NCBI RefSeq assembly: GCF_017896165.1
Contig: NZ_JAFCNB010000030.1
Span: forward strand, 1 to 53,738
Direction: 5' to 3'
Origin: Microbispora oryzae
GTDB taxonomy: Bacteria > Actinomycetota > Actinomycetes > Streptosporangiales > Streptosporangiaceae
DNA length: 53,738 nt
Shown: piece by piece, positions 44,589 through 53,738 of the stretch
Layout: the number at the start of each line of letters is the position of its first letter
Position numbering within the stretch: the first letter of the stretch is position 1
The notes under the pieces: model-generated
The model's input: only the letters and a program-made list of their open reading frames with translations
The model's database searches: none
Told to the model about the DNA's origin: nothing
Translations under genes and position numbers: made by a program

Positions 44589-46172
44589 CTACACGTCCTG
44601 ACCCGAAACCGGGGCGGCTAACGTGGCGGGCCGCAGCAGATCGCGGAACTCCGTGAGCTTCGGGCTCTCCCCCGCCTCGGCCTGGATGTCCCTGATGAGA
44701 TCGTAGGCGGGCCGCAGGATCAGCTCGGTCCGGTATTCCGCCGCGACGTGCTCGATGGCCTCCCGGCCCATGTGGATGGCCCCCTCGGCGTCGCCCTCGA
44801 TCAACCGGCACCGGGCCCGGTCGAACCGGATGAGGGTCTGGTCGAGCAGGTCCTCGCCGGAGTATTTGCCGAGCGCCTGCTCCAAGATGAGGTCGGCCTC
44901 GGTGGTCTGCCCCAGCTTCACCAGCACGTCGCCCTGGTAGAAGTAGAGCTGCCGCTCGGTGTAGCCGAAGGCCGCGTCCGCCTGGTCGCTGGCGTTCATC
45001 TGCTGGAAGGCCGCCCTGGCGCGATGAAGGGCGCGCTTGGCCTGCTCGACCACCTCGTGGCGGGACCCGTTGGTGCCGGCGAGCATGGCGAGGGCCCGCG
45101 CCTCGACCACGGGCGCCATCGTCCGCGCCGCGCACGGTGTGTGCCCGGCCATGTCGCGGCTCTTCTTCGCCAGGGTGAGAGCCTCGCGCGGGTCTCCGTA
45201 GTAGAGGGGCACCAATGCCTCGCGGGCGGTCACCCAGGCGCGCAGCGCCCGGTCGCCGGTCTCGTCGGCCGCGGTGCGCCCGGTGCGGAAGAAGGAACGG
45301 GCGAGGCGGTGATCGCCGAGGTCGATCATGATCATGCCGGACAGCCCGGCGAGCTGGGCGGCCATCCTGCAGAGTCGCTCCTGCACGTCGACCGGCTGCC
45401 GGTGCTCCAGGGCCTTGCGCACCGCCGAGAACTCCAGCATGACGTCGCACAGCAGTCGCAGCGGTGGAGCGTTCATGTACTGACGGCCGAACCCCGTGGT
45501 CGACTGTTCCCACTGATCGAGCATCGCCGGGGAGACGGTGGCCGTCACCATTGTGACGTCCATCCGCCGCCGGAGATTCTCCATCGCGGCCAGCACCTCG
45601 CTGTCCAAGCCGGCCACCTTCGACGCGGTGGTGCCGGCGAGGAGTGTCAGCAGCGTCCTCCGTAGCACGTTCTCGTCCTCCTCGCCCCCGTCCGCGCAGT
45701 GGTGTCCGCCCTTTGCGGGGGCCGGAATCTCACGCTCAACGAGGGAAGTGTCTGGTCTGTCCTGTTGTGGTTCCCCGCCACCCGGGACACTCGCGATCAC
45801 GTGGCCGTGACCACAGATGCAGGGGCCGTCGAATCCCAGGGCCGGCGGCTCGACCCGGTAGACCGAACACAGGTAGTGGAGATATTCCGGACCGGGACGC
45901 TTCATTCCCGACTCGTACGCGGACAGTAGCGTCTCCCCGATGCCCGGCACAGGCTTTCCGTCTCTCTCGAAAAGCGCGCGCACCTGTTCGATCACATCGG
46001 CGAGCGCGATGCCGTTCGAGAGTCGGTGGGCCTTGATCCTCGTGGTGCCGAACTGCGCGCCGCAGACATCGTGGATCTCCTCGGCGATCTCGGCCAGCGC
46101 GCGGCCCACGGCGAGTCCGCGCGCCCTGATCCGCCTCGCGATCTCCGTCTCACGGTGTTGCCTGCCGGACAT
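44589..46172 (-). CDS. XRE-type regulator with TPR-like C-terminal region
   Basis: A 527-aa protein. The N-terminal 120 residues look like a helix-turn-helix domain (RIRARGLAVGRALAEIAEEIHDVCG, ETLLSAYESGMKRPGPEYLHYLCSVYRV), followed by a His/Cys-containing linker, a hydrophobic stretch (LRRTLLTLLAGTTASKVAGL) and helical TPR-like repeats to residue 500 (ARSFFRTGRTAADETG, AREALVPLYYGDPREALTLAKKSRD, QLYFYQGDVLVKLGQTTEADLILEQAL). This is a common actinobacterial layout reminiscent of RRNPP peptide sensors. ATG 46172 has AGAGGGG five bases upstream. Divergent from the 86-aa gene. Confidence 0.85.
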   Translation of the reverse strand: MSGRQHRETEIARRIRARGLAVGRALAEIAEEIHDVCGAQFGTTRIKAHRLSNGIALADVIEQVRALFERDGKPVPGIGETLLSAYESGMKRPGPEYLHYLCSVYRVEPPALGFDGPCICGHGHVIASVPGGGEPQQDRPDTSLVEREIPAPAKGGHHCADGGEEDENVLRRTLLTLLAGTTASKVAGLDSEVLAAMENLRRRMDVTMVTATVSPAMLDQWEQSTTGFGRQYMNAPPLRLLCDVMLEFSAVRKALEHRQPVDVQERLCRMAAQLAGLSGMIMIDLGDHRLARSFFRTGRTAADETGDRALRAWVTAREALVPLYYGDPREALTLAKKSRDMAGHTPCAARTMAPVVEARALAMLAGTNGSRHEVVEQAKRALHRARAAFQQMNASDQADAAFGYTERQLYFYQGDVLVKLGQTTEADLILEQALGKYSGEDLLDQTLIRFDRARCRLIEGDAEGAIHMGREAIEHVAAEYRTELILRPAYDLIRDIQAEAGESPKLTEFRDLLRPATLAAPVSGQDV

Positions 46173-46509
46173 TCCGGCCCCTCTCTCGCGGCCGGCCGCA
46201 AATCGCAGCCATAGGTGTTCCGACCGGTCCAGTCAATGACGGTGCGTGACGCGACAGTCGCACTCCGCCCCCACCATGATGATGGACCGGGCATCGCTTG
46301 GCCAAGCCCTGTTTTTGAACGTGCCGACTAAGGATCGTCCTCTGCCGGGGTGTTTCTTTCAACCGACTTGGGTTTTCCTCCACCACAGGCGTCTTCTCAG
46401 GTCGTTGACCCAATCTGTTCGGTGAGTCATCGTGTGGCGAGCCGCTCCGAACAACCGGAGCGTGAAAGCCCACAAATCGGCCAGCAGCCGAATCAAAGGA
46501 GGACTCGAG
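46173..46509. promoter_or_regulatory. divergent promoter region, XRE-TPR and 86-aa gene
   Basis: No gene is seen in these 337 bases. On the plus strand TTGACC (46405-46410), 17 bases, CATCGT (46428-46433) is a candidate promoter for the 86-aa gene. No convincing minus-strand promoter was found. The region is AT-richer than its surroundings. Confidence 0.45.
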
Positions 46510-46770
46510 GTGGGGGAGGACGATTTCCGGCGGCTGGAACGCCTGGTGGCCGAACTCGACGCCCGGGGCCTCATCGCGCGTGTCGTGCGCACCCGATCGG
46601 GACGCGCGTACGTCCGGGTGATCAACCCCAGCGCGACGAGCCTCACCGAGAACGTTGTCTGCCGGGCCGCCGACTACTGGTGGTCGTGGGGCGAGCGGAT
46701 GCACGGGGCGGACGACCCCGCGGGCGCCGCCACCAAGGTCGCCCGTGTGCTCGCCGCGGTGAGCGAGTAG
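46510..46770 (+). CDS. small protein of unknown function
   Basis: An 86-aa protein, EDDFRRLERLVAELDARGL then IARVVRTRSGRAYVRVINPSATSLTENVVC and ADYWWSWGERM, ending GAATKVARVLAAVSE. A Shine-Dalgarno of AAAGGAGG (46495-46502) seven bases before GTG 46510 fixes the start, although the frame is open from 46432. The layout (helix, strands, Trp-rich segment, helix) resembles small actinobacterial proteins that accompany XRE regulators, but I cannot name the family. Divergent from the XRE-TPR regulator. Confidence 0.8.
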   Translation: MGEDDFRRLERLVAELDARGLIARVVRTRSGRAYVRVINPSATSLTENVVCRAADYWWSWGERMHGADDPAGAATKVARVLAAVSE

Positions 46771-47310
46771 GGGAAGGCGGCGGACCGAAGTGGAACGCAG
46801 CCGCCTTCGGTACGCCGCGCCCACCGCGGCTCGGCGGGGCCGGCGGAATGCCCGGTGCGGAGCGCTCACCGGCCGTGCCCCACGGCTCGGCGAGCGTTGC
46901 GGCATCCCGCCGGTCCCTGTCGTCACCGAGCCGTTTGTCCTCACCGCGCCCTATCCCTTCATCGCTGTCTTCACCACGCCGTACGTCTCACCGTGCCGTA
47001 CGTCCGGTGCGCCCACGCGGCGCGCGCCGGACGCCTGAGACGCCGGCCGGACCGCCCCTCGGGGCGAATCCGGCCGGTCATGGGGGGGATCCCCCTCTTG
47101 GAGAATGGCGACGGACGCGCTTCCGGGTGCGTGTCCCCGCCCTGCCGTCCGTCACCGGAGCGTTCCCGGCCCGCCCTCCGCGGTCCCGGGCCTCGGGCGC
47201 GCTCCCGTCTTCCCCGGCGTCGTGACGGAGGCCGGTTCAGTCCGCGGTATGCGCTAGGTTCTCGACCGAGAAGCCCGCGCGCCTGAACCGATCCGAGGGG
47301 GATCTACCTC
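46771..47310. other. 540-base region without a confident gene
   Basis: One plus-strand ORF (46790-47038, 82 codons) is possible but its third positions are only about 77% GC and it has no ribosome-binding site. A strong hairpin follows at 47043-47077 and a 12-bp palindrome GGGGGATCCCCC at 47084-47095. TAGGTT at 47255-47260 is a candidate -10 for the MscS gene. Nothing else is seen. Confidence 0.5.
47043..47077 (+). terminator. GC-rich hairpin
   Basis: CCGGCCGGA-c-CGCCCC (47043-47058), loop TC, GGGGCG-aa-TCCGGCCGG (47061-47077). About 15 base pairs with small bulges. It may terminate the 86-aa gene transcript; there is no T-tract. Confidence 0.55.
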
Positions 47311-48339
47311 GTGTTGCCGCTGACGCCCGCGACACCCACCCCGCCGACTGATCCCGACCTGCCCGACCCGGGCCAGCTCGTCCAGAACATCACGACGGCG
47401 TGCGAGAAGAGCGAGGGCCTGGTCTGCAGCGTCATCAACGCCTCGTACGACGGATCGAAGCCCCCGGCCTGGGTGCCGCTGGTGGCGGGCGCGGCGGACG
47501 TGATCCTGGTCCTGGCGCTGATCCTCGCCGGGGCGCTGATCGTCCGTAAGGTGGCCCACCGGCTCATCACGACCCTGACGATCCGGGCCAGCGAGGGCGT
47601 GCTGCCCGAACGACTCCGGACCAGGGCCGCGCTGTCGGGCGCGACCGACGCCGCCACCGTGCTCTTCACGGAGCGGCGCAGGCAGCGGGCCGAGACCATG
47701 GGGTCGGTGCTGCGCAGCCTCGCTTCTGTGATCATCCTCGGCACCGCGGCGCTCACCATGCTGCAACGCCTCGGCCTGCCCCTCGGGCCGCTGCTCACCA
47801 GCGTCGGCATCCTGGGCGTCGCCGTCGGCTTCGGCGCGCAGGAGCTCGTCAAGGACTTCATCGCCGGCATGTTCATGCTGCTGGAGGACCAGTACGGCGT
47901 GGGCGACGTCATCGACACCGGGGTGGCCACCGGCACAGTGGAGGCGGTCACCCTGCGCATCACCCGACTGCGGGACGGCGACGGCAAGGTCTGGTACGTC
48001 CGCAACGGCACCATCAGCCGGGTGGGCAACGAGTCGCAGGGCTGGTCGCGCGCGCTCGTCGACGTGCCGGTGCCGTACGCGGCCGACGTGGCGGCGATCC
48101 GCGAGCTGCTGAAGGGCATCGCCTCGGACCTGTGGGAGGACCCCGACTTCCGGGAAACTCTCATCGTCGAGGAGCCCCAGGTCTACGGGCTGGAGCAGGT
48201 GTCGGAGAGCGCGGTCATCTTCCGGATCAGCGTCAAGACGGCTCCGGCGAAGCAGACGGAGGTCGCGCGCGAGCTGCGGCTGCGGATGAAGCGCGCGTTC
48301 GACGAGAAGGGCCTCACGTTCGCGTCCCTGACGGCCTGA
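47311..48339 (+). CDS. mechanosensitive ion channel, MscS family
   Basis: A 342-aa channel of the inner membrane that opens on hypo-osmotic shock. A periplasmic N-terminal segment with two Cys (TTACEKSEGLVCSV) is followed by TM helices near residues 55-78 and 133-155 and the pore helix LLTSVGILGVAVGFGAQELVKDFIAGMFML (about 160-190), then the MscS beta domain (VGDVIDTGVATGTVEAVTLRITRLRD, YVRNGTISRVGN). GTG 47311 has GAGGGGGA eight bases upstream. Confidence 0.94.
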   Translation: MLPLTPATPTPPTDPDLPDPGQLVQNITTACEKSEGLVCSVINASYDGSKPPAWVPLVAGAADVILVLALILAGALIVRKVAHRLITTLTIRASEGVLPERLRTRAALSGATDAATVLFTERRRQRAETMGSVLRSLASVIILGTAALTMLQRLGLPLGPLLTSVGILGVAVGFGAQELVKDFIAGMFMLLEDQYGVGDVIDTGVATGTVEAVTLRITRLRDGDGKVWYVRNGTISRVGNESQGWSRALVDVPVPYAADVAAIRELLKGIASDLWEDPDFRETLIVEEPQVYGLEQVSESAVIFRISVKTAPAKQTEVARELRLRMKRAFDEKGLTFASLTA

Positions 48340-48361
48340 CCTTACCGGTGGGTAGCTGACT

Positions 48362-48367
48362 TAGGCT
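48362..48367 (+). promoter_or_regulatory. -10 element of the globin gene (leaderless type)
   Basis: TAGGCT, six bases, then GTG 48374; it lies 22 bases after the MscS stop. Confidence 0.55.
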
Positions 48368-48373
48368 GAGACG

Positions 48374-48760
48374 GTGACCAGCGAGCAGACCCTGTCCTTC
48401 TACGAGGCGATCGGCGGCGAGGAGAGCTTCCGGCGGCTCGTCCACCGGTTCTACGAGGGTGTGGCCGAAGATCCGCTGCTGCGGCCGCTCTACCCGGAGG
48501 AGGACCTCGCGGGGGCGGAGGAGCGGCTCCGCATGTTCCTCATCCAATACTGGGGCGGGCCGAAGACCTACAGCGAGCAGCGCGGCCATCCCCGGCTGCG
48601 CATGCGCCACGTCCCGTTCTCGATCGGGGAGGCCGAGCGGGACGCCTGGCTGCGCCACATGGGCGACGCGGTCCGCTCACTGGACCTGCCCGCCGAGCAG
48701 GAGCGGCAGCTCTGGGACTACTTGGTCTACGCCGCCCACAGCCTGGTCAACCAGGTATAG
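48374..48760 (+). CDS. glbO: group II truncated haemoglobin (trHbO)
   Basis: A 128-aa two-over-two globin. Residues [22 protein letters not shown] give the first helices with the B10 Tyr, [15 protein letters not shown] the CD region, [15 protein letters not shown] the proximal F8 His near residue 79, and [14 protein letters not shown] the G8 Trp typical of group II. Such globins bind oxygen and react with peroxide and NO. Probably leaderless. Confidence 0.93.
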   Translation: MTSEQTLSFYEAIGGEESFRRLVHRFYEGVAEDPLLRPLYPEEDLAGAEERLRMFLIQYWGGPKTYSEQRGHPRLRMRHVPFSIGEAERDAWLRHMGDAVRSLDLPAEQERQLWDYLVYAAHSLVNQV

Positions 48761-48790
48761 GCCGGGCAAGGAGCGGGCAGCGAGTCAGGC

Positions 48791-50341
48791 ATGGAATCGA
48801 CCCCCTGGTGGCATGACGCCGTCGTCTATGAGATCTATGTCCGCAGCTTCGCCGACGGCTCGGGGGACGGGATCGGGGATCTCGCCGGCATCCGCAGCCG
48901 GCTGCCGTACCTGGCGGAGCTCGGCGTCGACGCCGTCTGGCTGACCCCCTTCTACCCCTCCCCCATGGCGGACGGCGGCTACGACGTGGCCGACTACCGC
49001 GACGTCGACCCCCTCTTCGGCACTCTCGACGAGTTCGACGCCCTGATGGCCGACGCCCACGCCCATGGCGTGCGCCTGATGATCGACATCGTGCCGAACC
49101 ACAGCTCCTCGGCCCACCCGTGGTTCCAGAAGGCCCTGGCGTCCCCTCCCGGGTCGCCGGAGCGCGACCGGTACATGTTCAGAGACGGGGCCGACCCCGC
49201 GATCACAGGCGGCCGTAGAGAGCCGAACAACTGGCTGTCCACCTTCGGCGGACCGGCCTGGACCCAGGTGCCCGACGGGCAGTGGTACCTCCACCTCTTC
49301 GCCCCCCAGCAGCCCGATTTCAACTGGCGCAACCCCGAAGTGCGGGAGGAGTTCCGCGACATCCTGCGCTTCTGGCTCGATCGGGGCGTGGACGGCTTCC
49401 GCATCGACGTCGCCATGGGACTGATCAAGGCCGAGGGGCTGCCCGACACCGAGCCCGGCTTCAACGAGAGCTCGCCCATCTGGAGCCGGCCGGAGGTCCA
49501 CGAGATCTACCGCGACTGGCGCCGGCTGCTGGACACCTATCCCGGCCCCCGGGCCGCGGTGGGCGAGGTGTGGACCTACTCGGCGGACGACCTCGCCCTC
49601 TATGTGCGGCCGGACGAACTGCACCAGAGCTTCAACTTCGCCTGGCTGGAGGCGCCCTGGTCGGCGACGGCCTTCCGGAAGGTCATCGATGACACGCTGC
49701 GCGCCATGCCCGCGCCGACCTGGGTCCTGTCCAACCACGACGTCGTACGGCACGTCACCCGATATGGGGAGGGGTCGCTCGATCCGTCCGCCGGCCCGGC
49801 CAGGGGACGCGCGGCGCTCCTGACCATGCTGGCTCTACCCGGGTCGGCGTACCTCTACCAGGGGGAGGAACTGGGCCTCCCCGAGGTGAAGGATCTTCCC
49901 CCGGAGGCGCGGCAGGACCCGATCTTCACTCGCTCCGGCGGCGAGATCCTCGGCCGGGACGGCTGCCGGGTGCCGCTGCCCTGGTCGGGCACCGCCCCGC
50001 CGTACGGCTTCGGGGAGGGCGGGTCGTGGCTGCCCCAGCCGGCGGACTGGGCGGAGCTGACGGCGGAGCGGCAGGCGGCCGACCCCTCCTCCACGCTGTG
50101 GTTCTACCGGAGGGCTCTGGCGGCCAGGAAGGAACTGCGCGGCACGCTGCCCGGCACCATCGCCTGGGCGGACGCGCCGGGCGACGCGCTGTTCTTCCGG
50201 CGCGGACGGCTGACAGCCGTGATCAACTGCGGTGAGGAGGCCGTTCCGCTGCCCCCGCACGAGCGGGTCCTGCTGTCCAGCGGCCCCCTCGACGGCACTG
50301 ATCTGCCGCCCGACACGGCCGCCTGGCTCCTCGACGACTGA
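48791..50341 (+). CDS. GH13 alpha-glucosidase (oligo-1,6-glucosidase type)
   Basis: A 516-aa cytosolic alpha-amylase superfamily enzyme hydrolysing short alpha-glucosides. Conserved regions: GVDAVWLTPFYPSPMADGGYDVADY, DIVPNHSS, DGFRIDVAMG with the nucleophile Asp near residue 203, AVGEVWTY with the acid Glu near 258, and LSNHDVVRH with the third Asp near 316. A short C-terminal beta domain follows. No signal peptide. It starts 30 bases after the globin stop; the nearest AAGGAG is too far from the ATG to set the start. Confidence 0.94.
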   Translation: MESTPWWHDAVVYEIYVRSFADGSGDGIGDLAGIRSRLPYLAELGVDAVWLTPFYPSPMADGGYDVADYRDVDPLFGTLDEFDALMADAHAHGVRLMIDIVPNHSSSAHPWFQKALASPPGSPERDRYMFRDGADPAITGGRREPNNWLSTFGGPAWTQVPDGQWYLHLFAPQQPDFNWRNPEVREEFRDILRFWLDRGVDGFRIDVAMGLIKAEGLPDTEPGFNESSPIWSRPEVHEIYRDWRRLLDTYPGPRAAVGEVWTYSADDLALYVRPDELHQSFNFAWLEAPWSATAFRKVIDDTLRAMPAPTWVLSNHDVVRHVTRYGEGSLDPSAGPARGRAALLTMLALPGSAYLYQGEELGLPEVKDLPPEARQDPIFTRSGGEILGRDGCRVPLPWSGTAPPYGFGEGGSWLPQPADWAELTAERQAADPSSTLWFYRRALAARKELRGTLPGTIAWADAPGDALFFRRGRLTAVINCGEEAVPLPPHERVLLSSGPLDGTDLPPDTAAWLLDD

Positions 50342-50351
50342 CCGCCGGCCC

Positions 50352-50378
50352 TCTGCCCCGGCTCCGGGCCGGGGCAGA
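50352..50378. terminator. bidirectional terminator between GH13 and ettA
   Basis: TCTGCCCCGGC (50352-50362) pairs perfectly with GCCGGGGCAGA (50368-50378), loop TCCGG. It stands between two convergent stop codons; no long T-tract. Confidence 0.85.
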
Positions 50379-50395
50379 GAACCGGCGCGGTCCGC

Positions 50396-52060
<1,665 letters not shown>

Positions 52061-52067
52061 GCTCTCA

Positions 52068-52073
52068 AGCCTA
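52068..52073 (-). promoter_or_regulatory. ettA: -10 element of ettA (near-leaderless)
   Basis: TAGGCT on the minus strand, seven bases before ATG 52060; it contains the stop codon of the GGDEF gene. Confidence 0.45.
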
Positions 52074-53372
52074 GGGGATCGCGCCGGTTGCGCCGTCCGC
52101 CCGCTGCTGCGGAGGAGCGGCCGGAGTCGCGGGGAGACAGATCCGGTCCCGGCCGAGCTCCTTCGCCCGATAGAGGGCGAGATCGGCCGCGGCCAGCAGC
52201 TCGATCAGGTCGTCCCCGTGCACGTTCATGATCGCCACACCGGCGCTGACCGTCACCGTCACCGCCGCCTGCTCCGCGGCGACGGCCATCCGGCCCACCC
52301 GGCGGCGCAGGCGCTCGGCCACCCGGCGCGCCTCGTGCACGTCGGCGCCCGGCAGGAGCACCACGAACTCCTCGCCGCCGAACCGGCCCACCACGTCGTA
52401 CTCCCGGAGCTGGGAACGCAGGGTGGTCGCCACCTGGATCAGCACCTGGTCGCCGACCAGATGACCATAGGTGTCGTTGACCTTCTTGAAGTGGTCGATG
52501 TCGACCAGGACCAGGGCGAGCGGGACTCCCGTCCGCTGCGCCCTGATGATTTCCGTGTCGGCCTCGCGCTGCCAGGCCGCGGCGTTGAGCAGCCCCGTCT
52601 TGGGGTCGGTGCGGGCGGCCGCCTGGAGCTGGGCGTGGAGCAGGCTCCGCTGGAGCAGGACGACAGGCGGCAGGACGAGCAGCAGCAGCGCCAGGTTGAG
52701 ACCACAGACGACGGCCACGACCACGCCCAGGCACAGCTCCACCGCGTCGAGCAGGAGACGCTCACGATCCCAGAGGACCTCACCCCAGCTGCCCTCGGGA
52801 TCGTTGGCGTGCGCGGCGACCGCGATGAGCGCGGTGTTGAGCACGGTGAAGATCACGGCCGAGCCGGCGGCGAGCGCGATGGGCCCACCCGTGCCGCCGT
52901 GAAGCTGGGCGGGGTCGCGGATCCAGTGATGGAAGACGGCCGAGGCCGCACCGGCCGCCAGCCCGATCGCGGCCGCGCTGAAGACCCGCCGGTAGACGAG
53001 CGTGGCCCGCACCCGCAACTGCAGAAGGATCTGCAGCGGCACCGGCGCGAGCAGCGCGTAGACGGGCGGCAGCAGGAACGCCACCGGCAGCCACCAGGCC
53101 GAAAGCAGGTCGCGGCTCACGCCCGCGGGCATCCCCAGGCGCCGCGTGGCCTCGATGCAGACGGCCCCGCAGCCCATCAGGGCCAGGAACGTGACCATGT
53201 CGTCCACCCGGAACGCGGTCGTCCTGGTCATGGTGCCGAGAAGGGTCAGATCGAGGGCGACTATGGCGCACAGGTAGGCCACGAGAGCGGTCGGCTGCGC
53301 CAGCAGGGGCCATCGGCTCCGAGAGGCGATGGCGTCTCGGGGCTTGGCCGACGTCTGACCCGGTACCGTCAT
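52071..53372 (-). CDS. membrane diguanylate cyclase (GGDEF)
   Basis: A 433-aa protein making cyclic di-GMP. The N-terminal 250 residues hold several hydrophobic segments (PTALVAYLCAIVALDLTLLG, MVTFLALMGCGAVCI, LPVAFLLPPVYALLAPVPLQILL, VFSAAAIGLAAGAASAVF, VELCLGVVVAVVCGLNLALLLLVLPPVVLL). The GGDEF domain follows (DPKTGLLNAAAW, DIDHFKKVNDTYGHLVGDQVL), with the active-site motif GGEEF near residue 330. No obvious RxxD inhibitory site precedes it. ATG 53372 is preceded by GGGGGA; ATG 53384 is an alternative. TATTGT at 53418-53423 is a candidate -10. Confidence 0.93.
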   Translation of the reverse strand: MTVPGQTSAKPRDAIASRSRWPLLAQPTALVAYLCAIVALDLTLLGTMTRTTAFRVDDMVTFLALMGCGAVCIEATRRLGMPAGVSRDLLSAWWLPVAFLLPPVYALLAPVPLQILLQLRVRATLVYRRVFSAAAIGLAAGAASAVFHHWIRDPAQLHGGTGGPIALAAGSAVIFTVLNTALIAVAAHANDPEGSWGEVLWDRERLLLDAVELCLGVVVAVVCGLNLALLLLVLPPVVLLQRSLLHAQLQAAARTDPKTGLLNAAAWQREADTEIIRAQRTGVPLALVLVDIDHFKKVNDTYGHLVGDQVLIQVATTLRSQLREYDVVGRFGGEEFVVLLPGADVHEARRVAERLRRRVGRMAVAAEQAAVTVTVSAGVAIMNVHGDDLIELLAAADLALYRAKELGRDRICLPATPAAPPQQRADGATGAIP

Positions 53373-53468
53373 GCAGTCCCCCATCACAACCACAAACTGC
53401 ACTTCACGATGTGTAACACAATAGTTGCGGAGTGTGCGCCGCGCGACGGGAACCGCTACCTTGGCACG

Positions 53469-53486
53469 GTGGCCATCTGGATCTGA
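53469..53486 (+). CDS. very short ORF 1 (leader peptide candidate)
   Basis: GTG followed by codons for Ala-Ile-Trp-Ile and a stop. No Shine-Dalgarno. Its interest is the shared string CATCTGGA(T/C)CTGAT with the second short ORF. Translation is doubtful. Confidence 0.2.
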   Translation: MAIWI

Positions 53487-53538
53487 TGGCCTACGGGTGG
53501 GTCTGCGGCGATTTGATCGCGGATCCATCACGGTGGGG

Positions 53539-53564
53539 AACCGCTCCTCGGAGCGGGTTTTGTT
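53539..53564 (+). terminator. intrinsic terminator/attenuator hairpin
   Basis: Stem CCGCTC (53541-53546) and GAGCGG (53551-53556), loop CTCG, followed by GTTTTGTT. It is a typical short intrinsic terminator placed inside the leader, before short ORF 2. Confidence 0.7.
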
Positions 53565-53579
53565 GGGAAAGGAGCAGCC

Positions 53580-53606
53580 ATGGTGCGGGGCATCATCTGG
53601 ACCTGA
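53580..53606 (+). CDS. short ORF 2, eight-residue leader peptide candidate
   Basis: ATG then Val-Arg-Gly-Ile-Ile-Trp-Thr and a stop. AAAGGAG (53568-53574) lies five bases before the ATG, the best-placed ribosome-binding site in the region. It is directly after the terminator hairpin. An efficiently initiated eight-codon ORF upstream of an unseen gene suggests ribosome-dependent regulation. Confidence 0.4.
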   Translation: MVRGIIWT

Positions 53607-53738
53607 TTGTGGTGCTCTGGTAGCGACGCGGACGTCGCCATCGGCCGACCCCCGGACTCCCCGCGCCGGACATCCGGCCGGGCACGGCCGATGCCCCTCC
53701 ACCGCCAGCCGCGTCGGCGCCCGCACCCTCCCTTCGGC

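Larger units (their letters stand above)
53373..53738 (+). other. leader-like region with short ORFs at the right edge
   Basis: No full gene is seen. A 63-codon plus-strand frame (53432-53623) has only about 55-60% GC at third positions and is unlikely to be a gene. The region holds two related very short ORFs ending in Trp codons and a terminator hairpin between them, plus a small hairpin GCGACG/CGTCGC after the second. It may be the regulatory leader of a gene beyond the window. Confidence 0.5.

Noticed and set aside
46790..47038. Plus-strand 82-codon ORF in the gap before the MscS gene
   Set aside because: No ribosome-binding site, third-position GC below that of neighbouring genes, and no recognisable domain.
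53432..53623. 63-codon Trp-rich ORF at the right edge
   Set aside because: Third positions are only about 55-60% GC, and the frame crosses an intrinsic terminator hairpin; short leader ORFs in other frames explain the region better.

Overview
The window is high-GC actinobacterial chromosome, most like Streptosporangiales (Streptosporangiaceae). The basis is the very GC-rich third codon positions, a paired ClpP1/ClpP2, a DUF5753-type XRE regulator facing an ATP-binding anti-sigma-like protein, SpoIIE phosphatases, an actinobacterial c-di-AMP (ydaO) type leader, the 25-residue ribosomal protein bL37, and many promoters that appear to give leaderless mRNAs. The taxonomic call is inference; no database was searched.

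Layout. 1-645: 5' end of a 16S rRNA gene (minus strand) with its leader and two candidate promoters. 646-7864: minus-strand proteostasis block valS, clpX, clpP2, clpP1, tig, with a ClgR-like operator before clpP1. 8064-10164: DUF5753 XRE regulator divergent from an ATP-binding protein, then a small unknown protein. 10220-10455: divergent tRNA-Gly(UCC) and tRNA-Pro(UGG). 10570-15096: a membrane protein and winged-helix regulator operon behind twin 19-bp palindromes, a VOC protein, a DUF2087 protein, a GAF/SpoIIE/HATPase protein, a DinB-like protein and bL37. 15265-20249: DeoR regulator and galT, a c-di-AMP type riboswitch before a secreted wall hydrolase, a secreted unknown protein, and rseP. 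20440-26085: LuxR response regulator, a LanKC-like protein without its lyase domain, a membrane SpoIIE phosphatase, an Eis-type acetyltransferase and a small protein. 26049-41637: metabolic and peptidase genes (rpiB, def, aldehyde dehydrogenase, pepN, amidase, NERD protein, ilvD, WYL protein, FmdB-type zinc ribbon, GNAT, HNH, prolyl oligopeptidase, purU). 41757-46770: XRE-TPR regulator, GNAT, a 24-residue peptide with its own promoter, a STAND/TPR protein coupled to it by a GTGA overlap, and a divergent 86-aa protein. 47311-53372: MscS channel, truncated haemoglobin, GH13 glucosidase, ettA and a membrane GGDEF protein. 53373-53738: a leader-like region with two very short ORFs ending in Trp-Ile or Trp-Thr and an intrinsic terminator.

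Most of the window is ordinary core genome. The parts least explained by known systems are (i) the 24-aa peptide and degenerate STAND/TPR pair near 41.8-43.9 kb, (ii) the lyase-less, catalytically altered LanKC homologue at 21.2-23.1 kb beside a LuxR regulator, and (iii) the duplicated short-ORF leader at the right edge. Regulatory points of note are the twin palindromes at 11.4 kb, a probable CTG start behind the riboswitch at 17.3 kb, and the repeated TANNNT-N6-start-codon arrangement of leaderless promoters.
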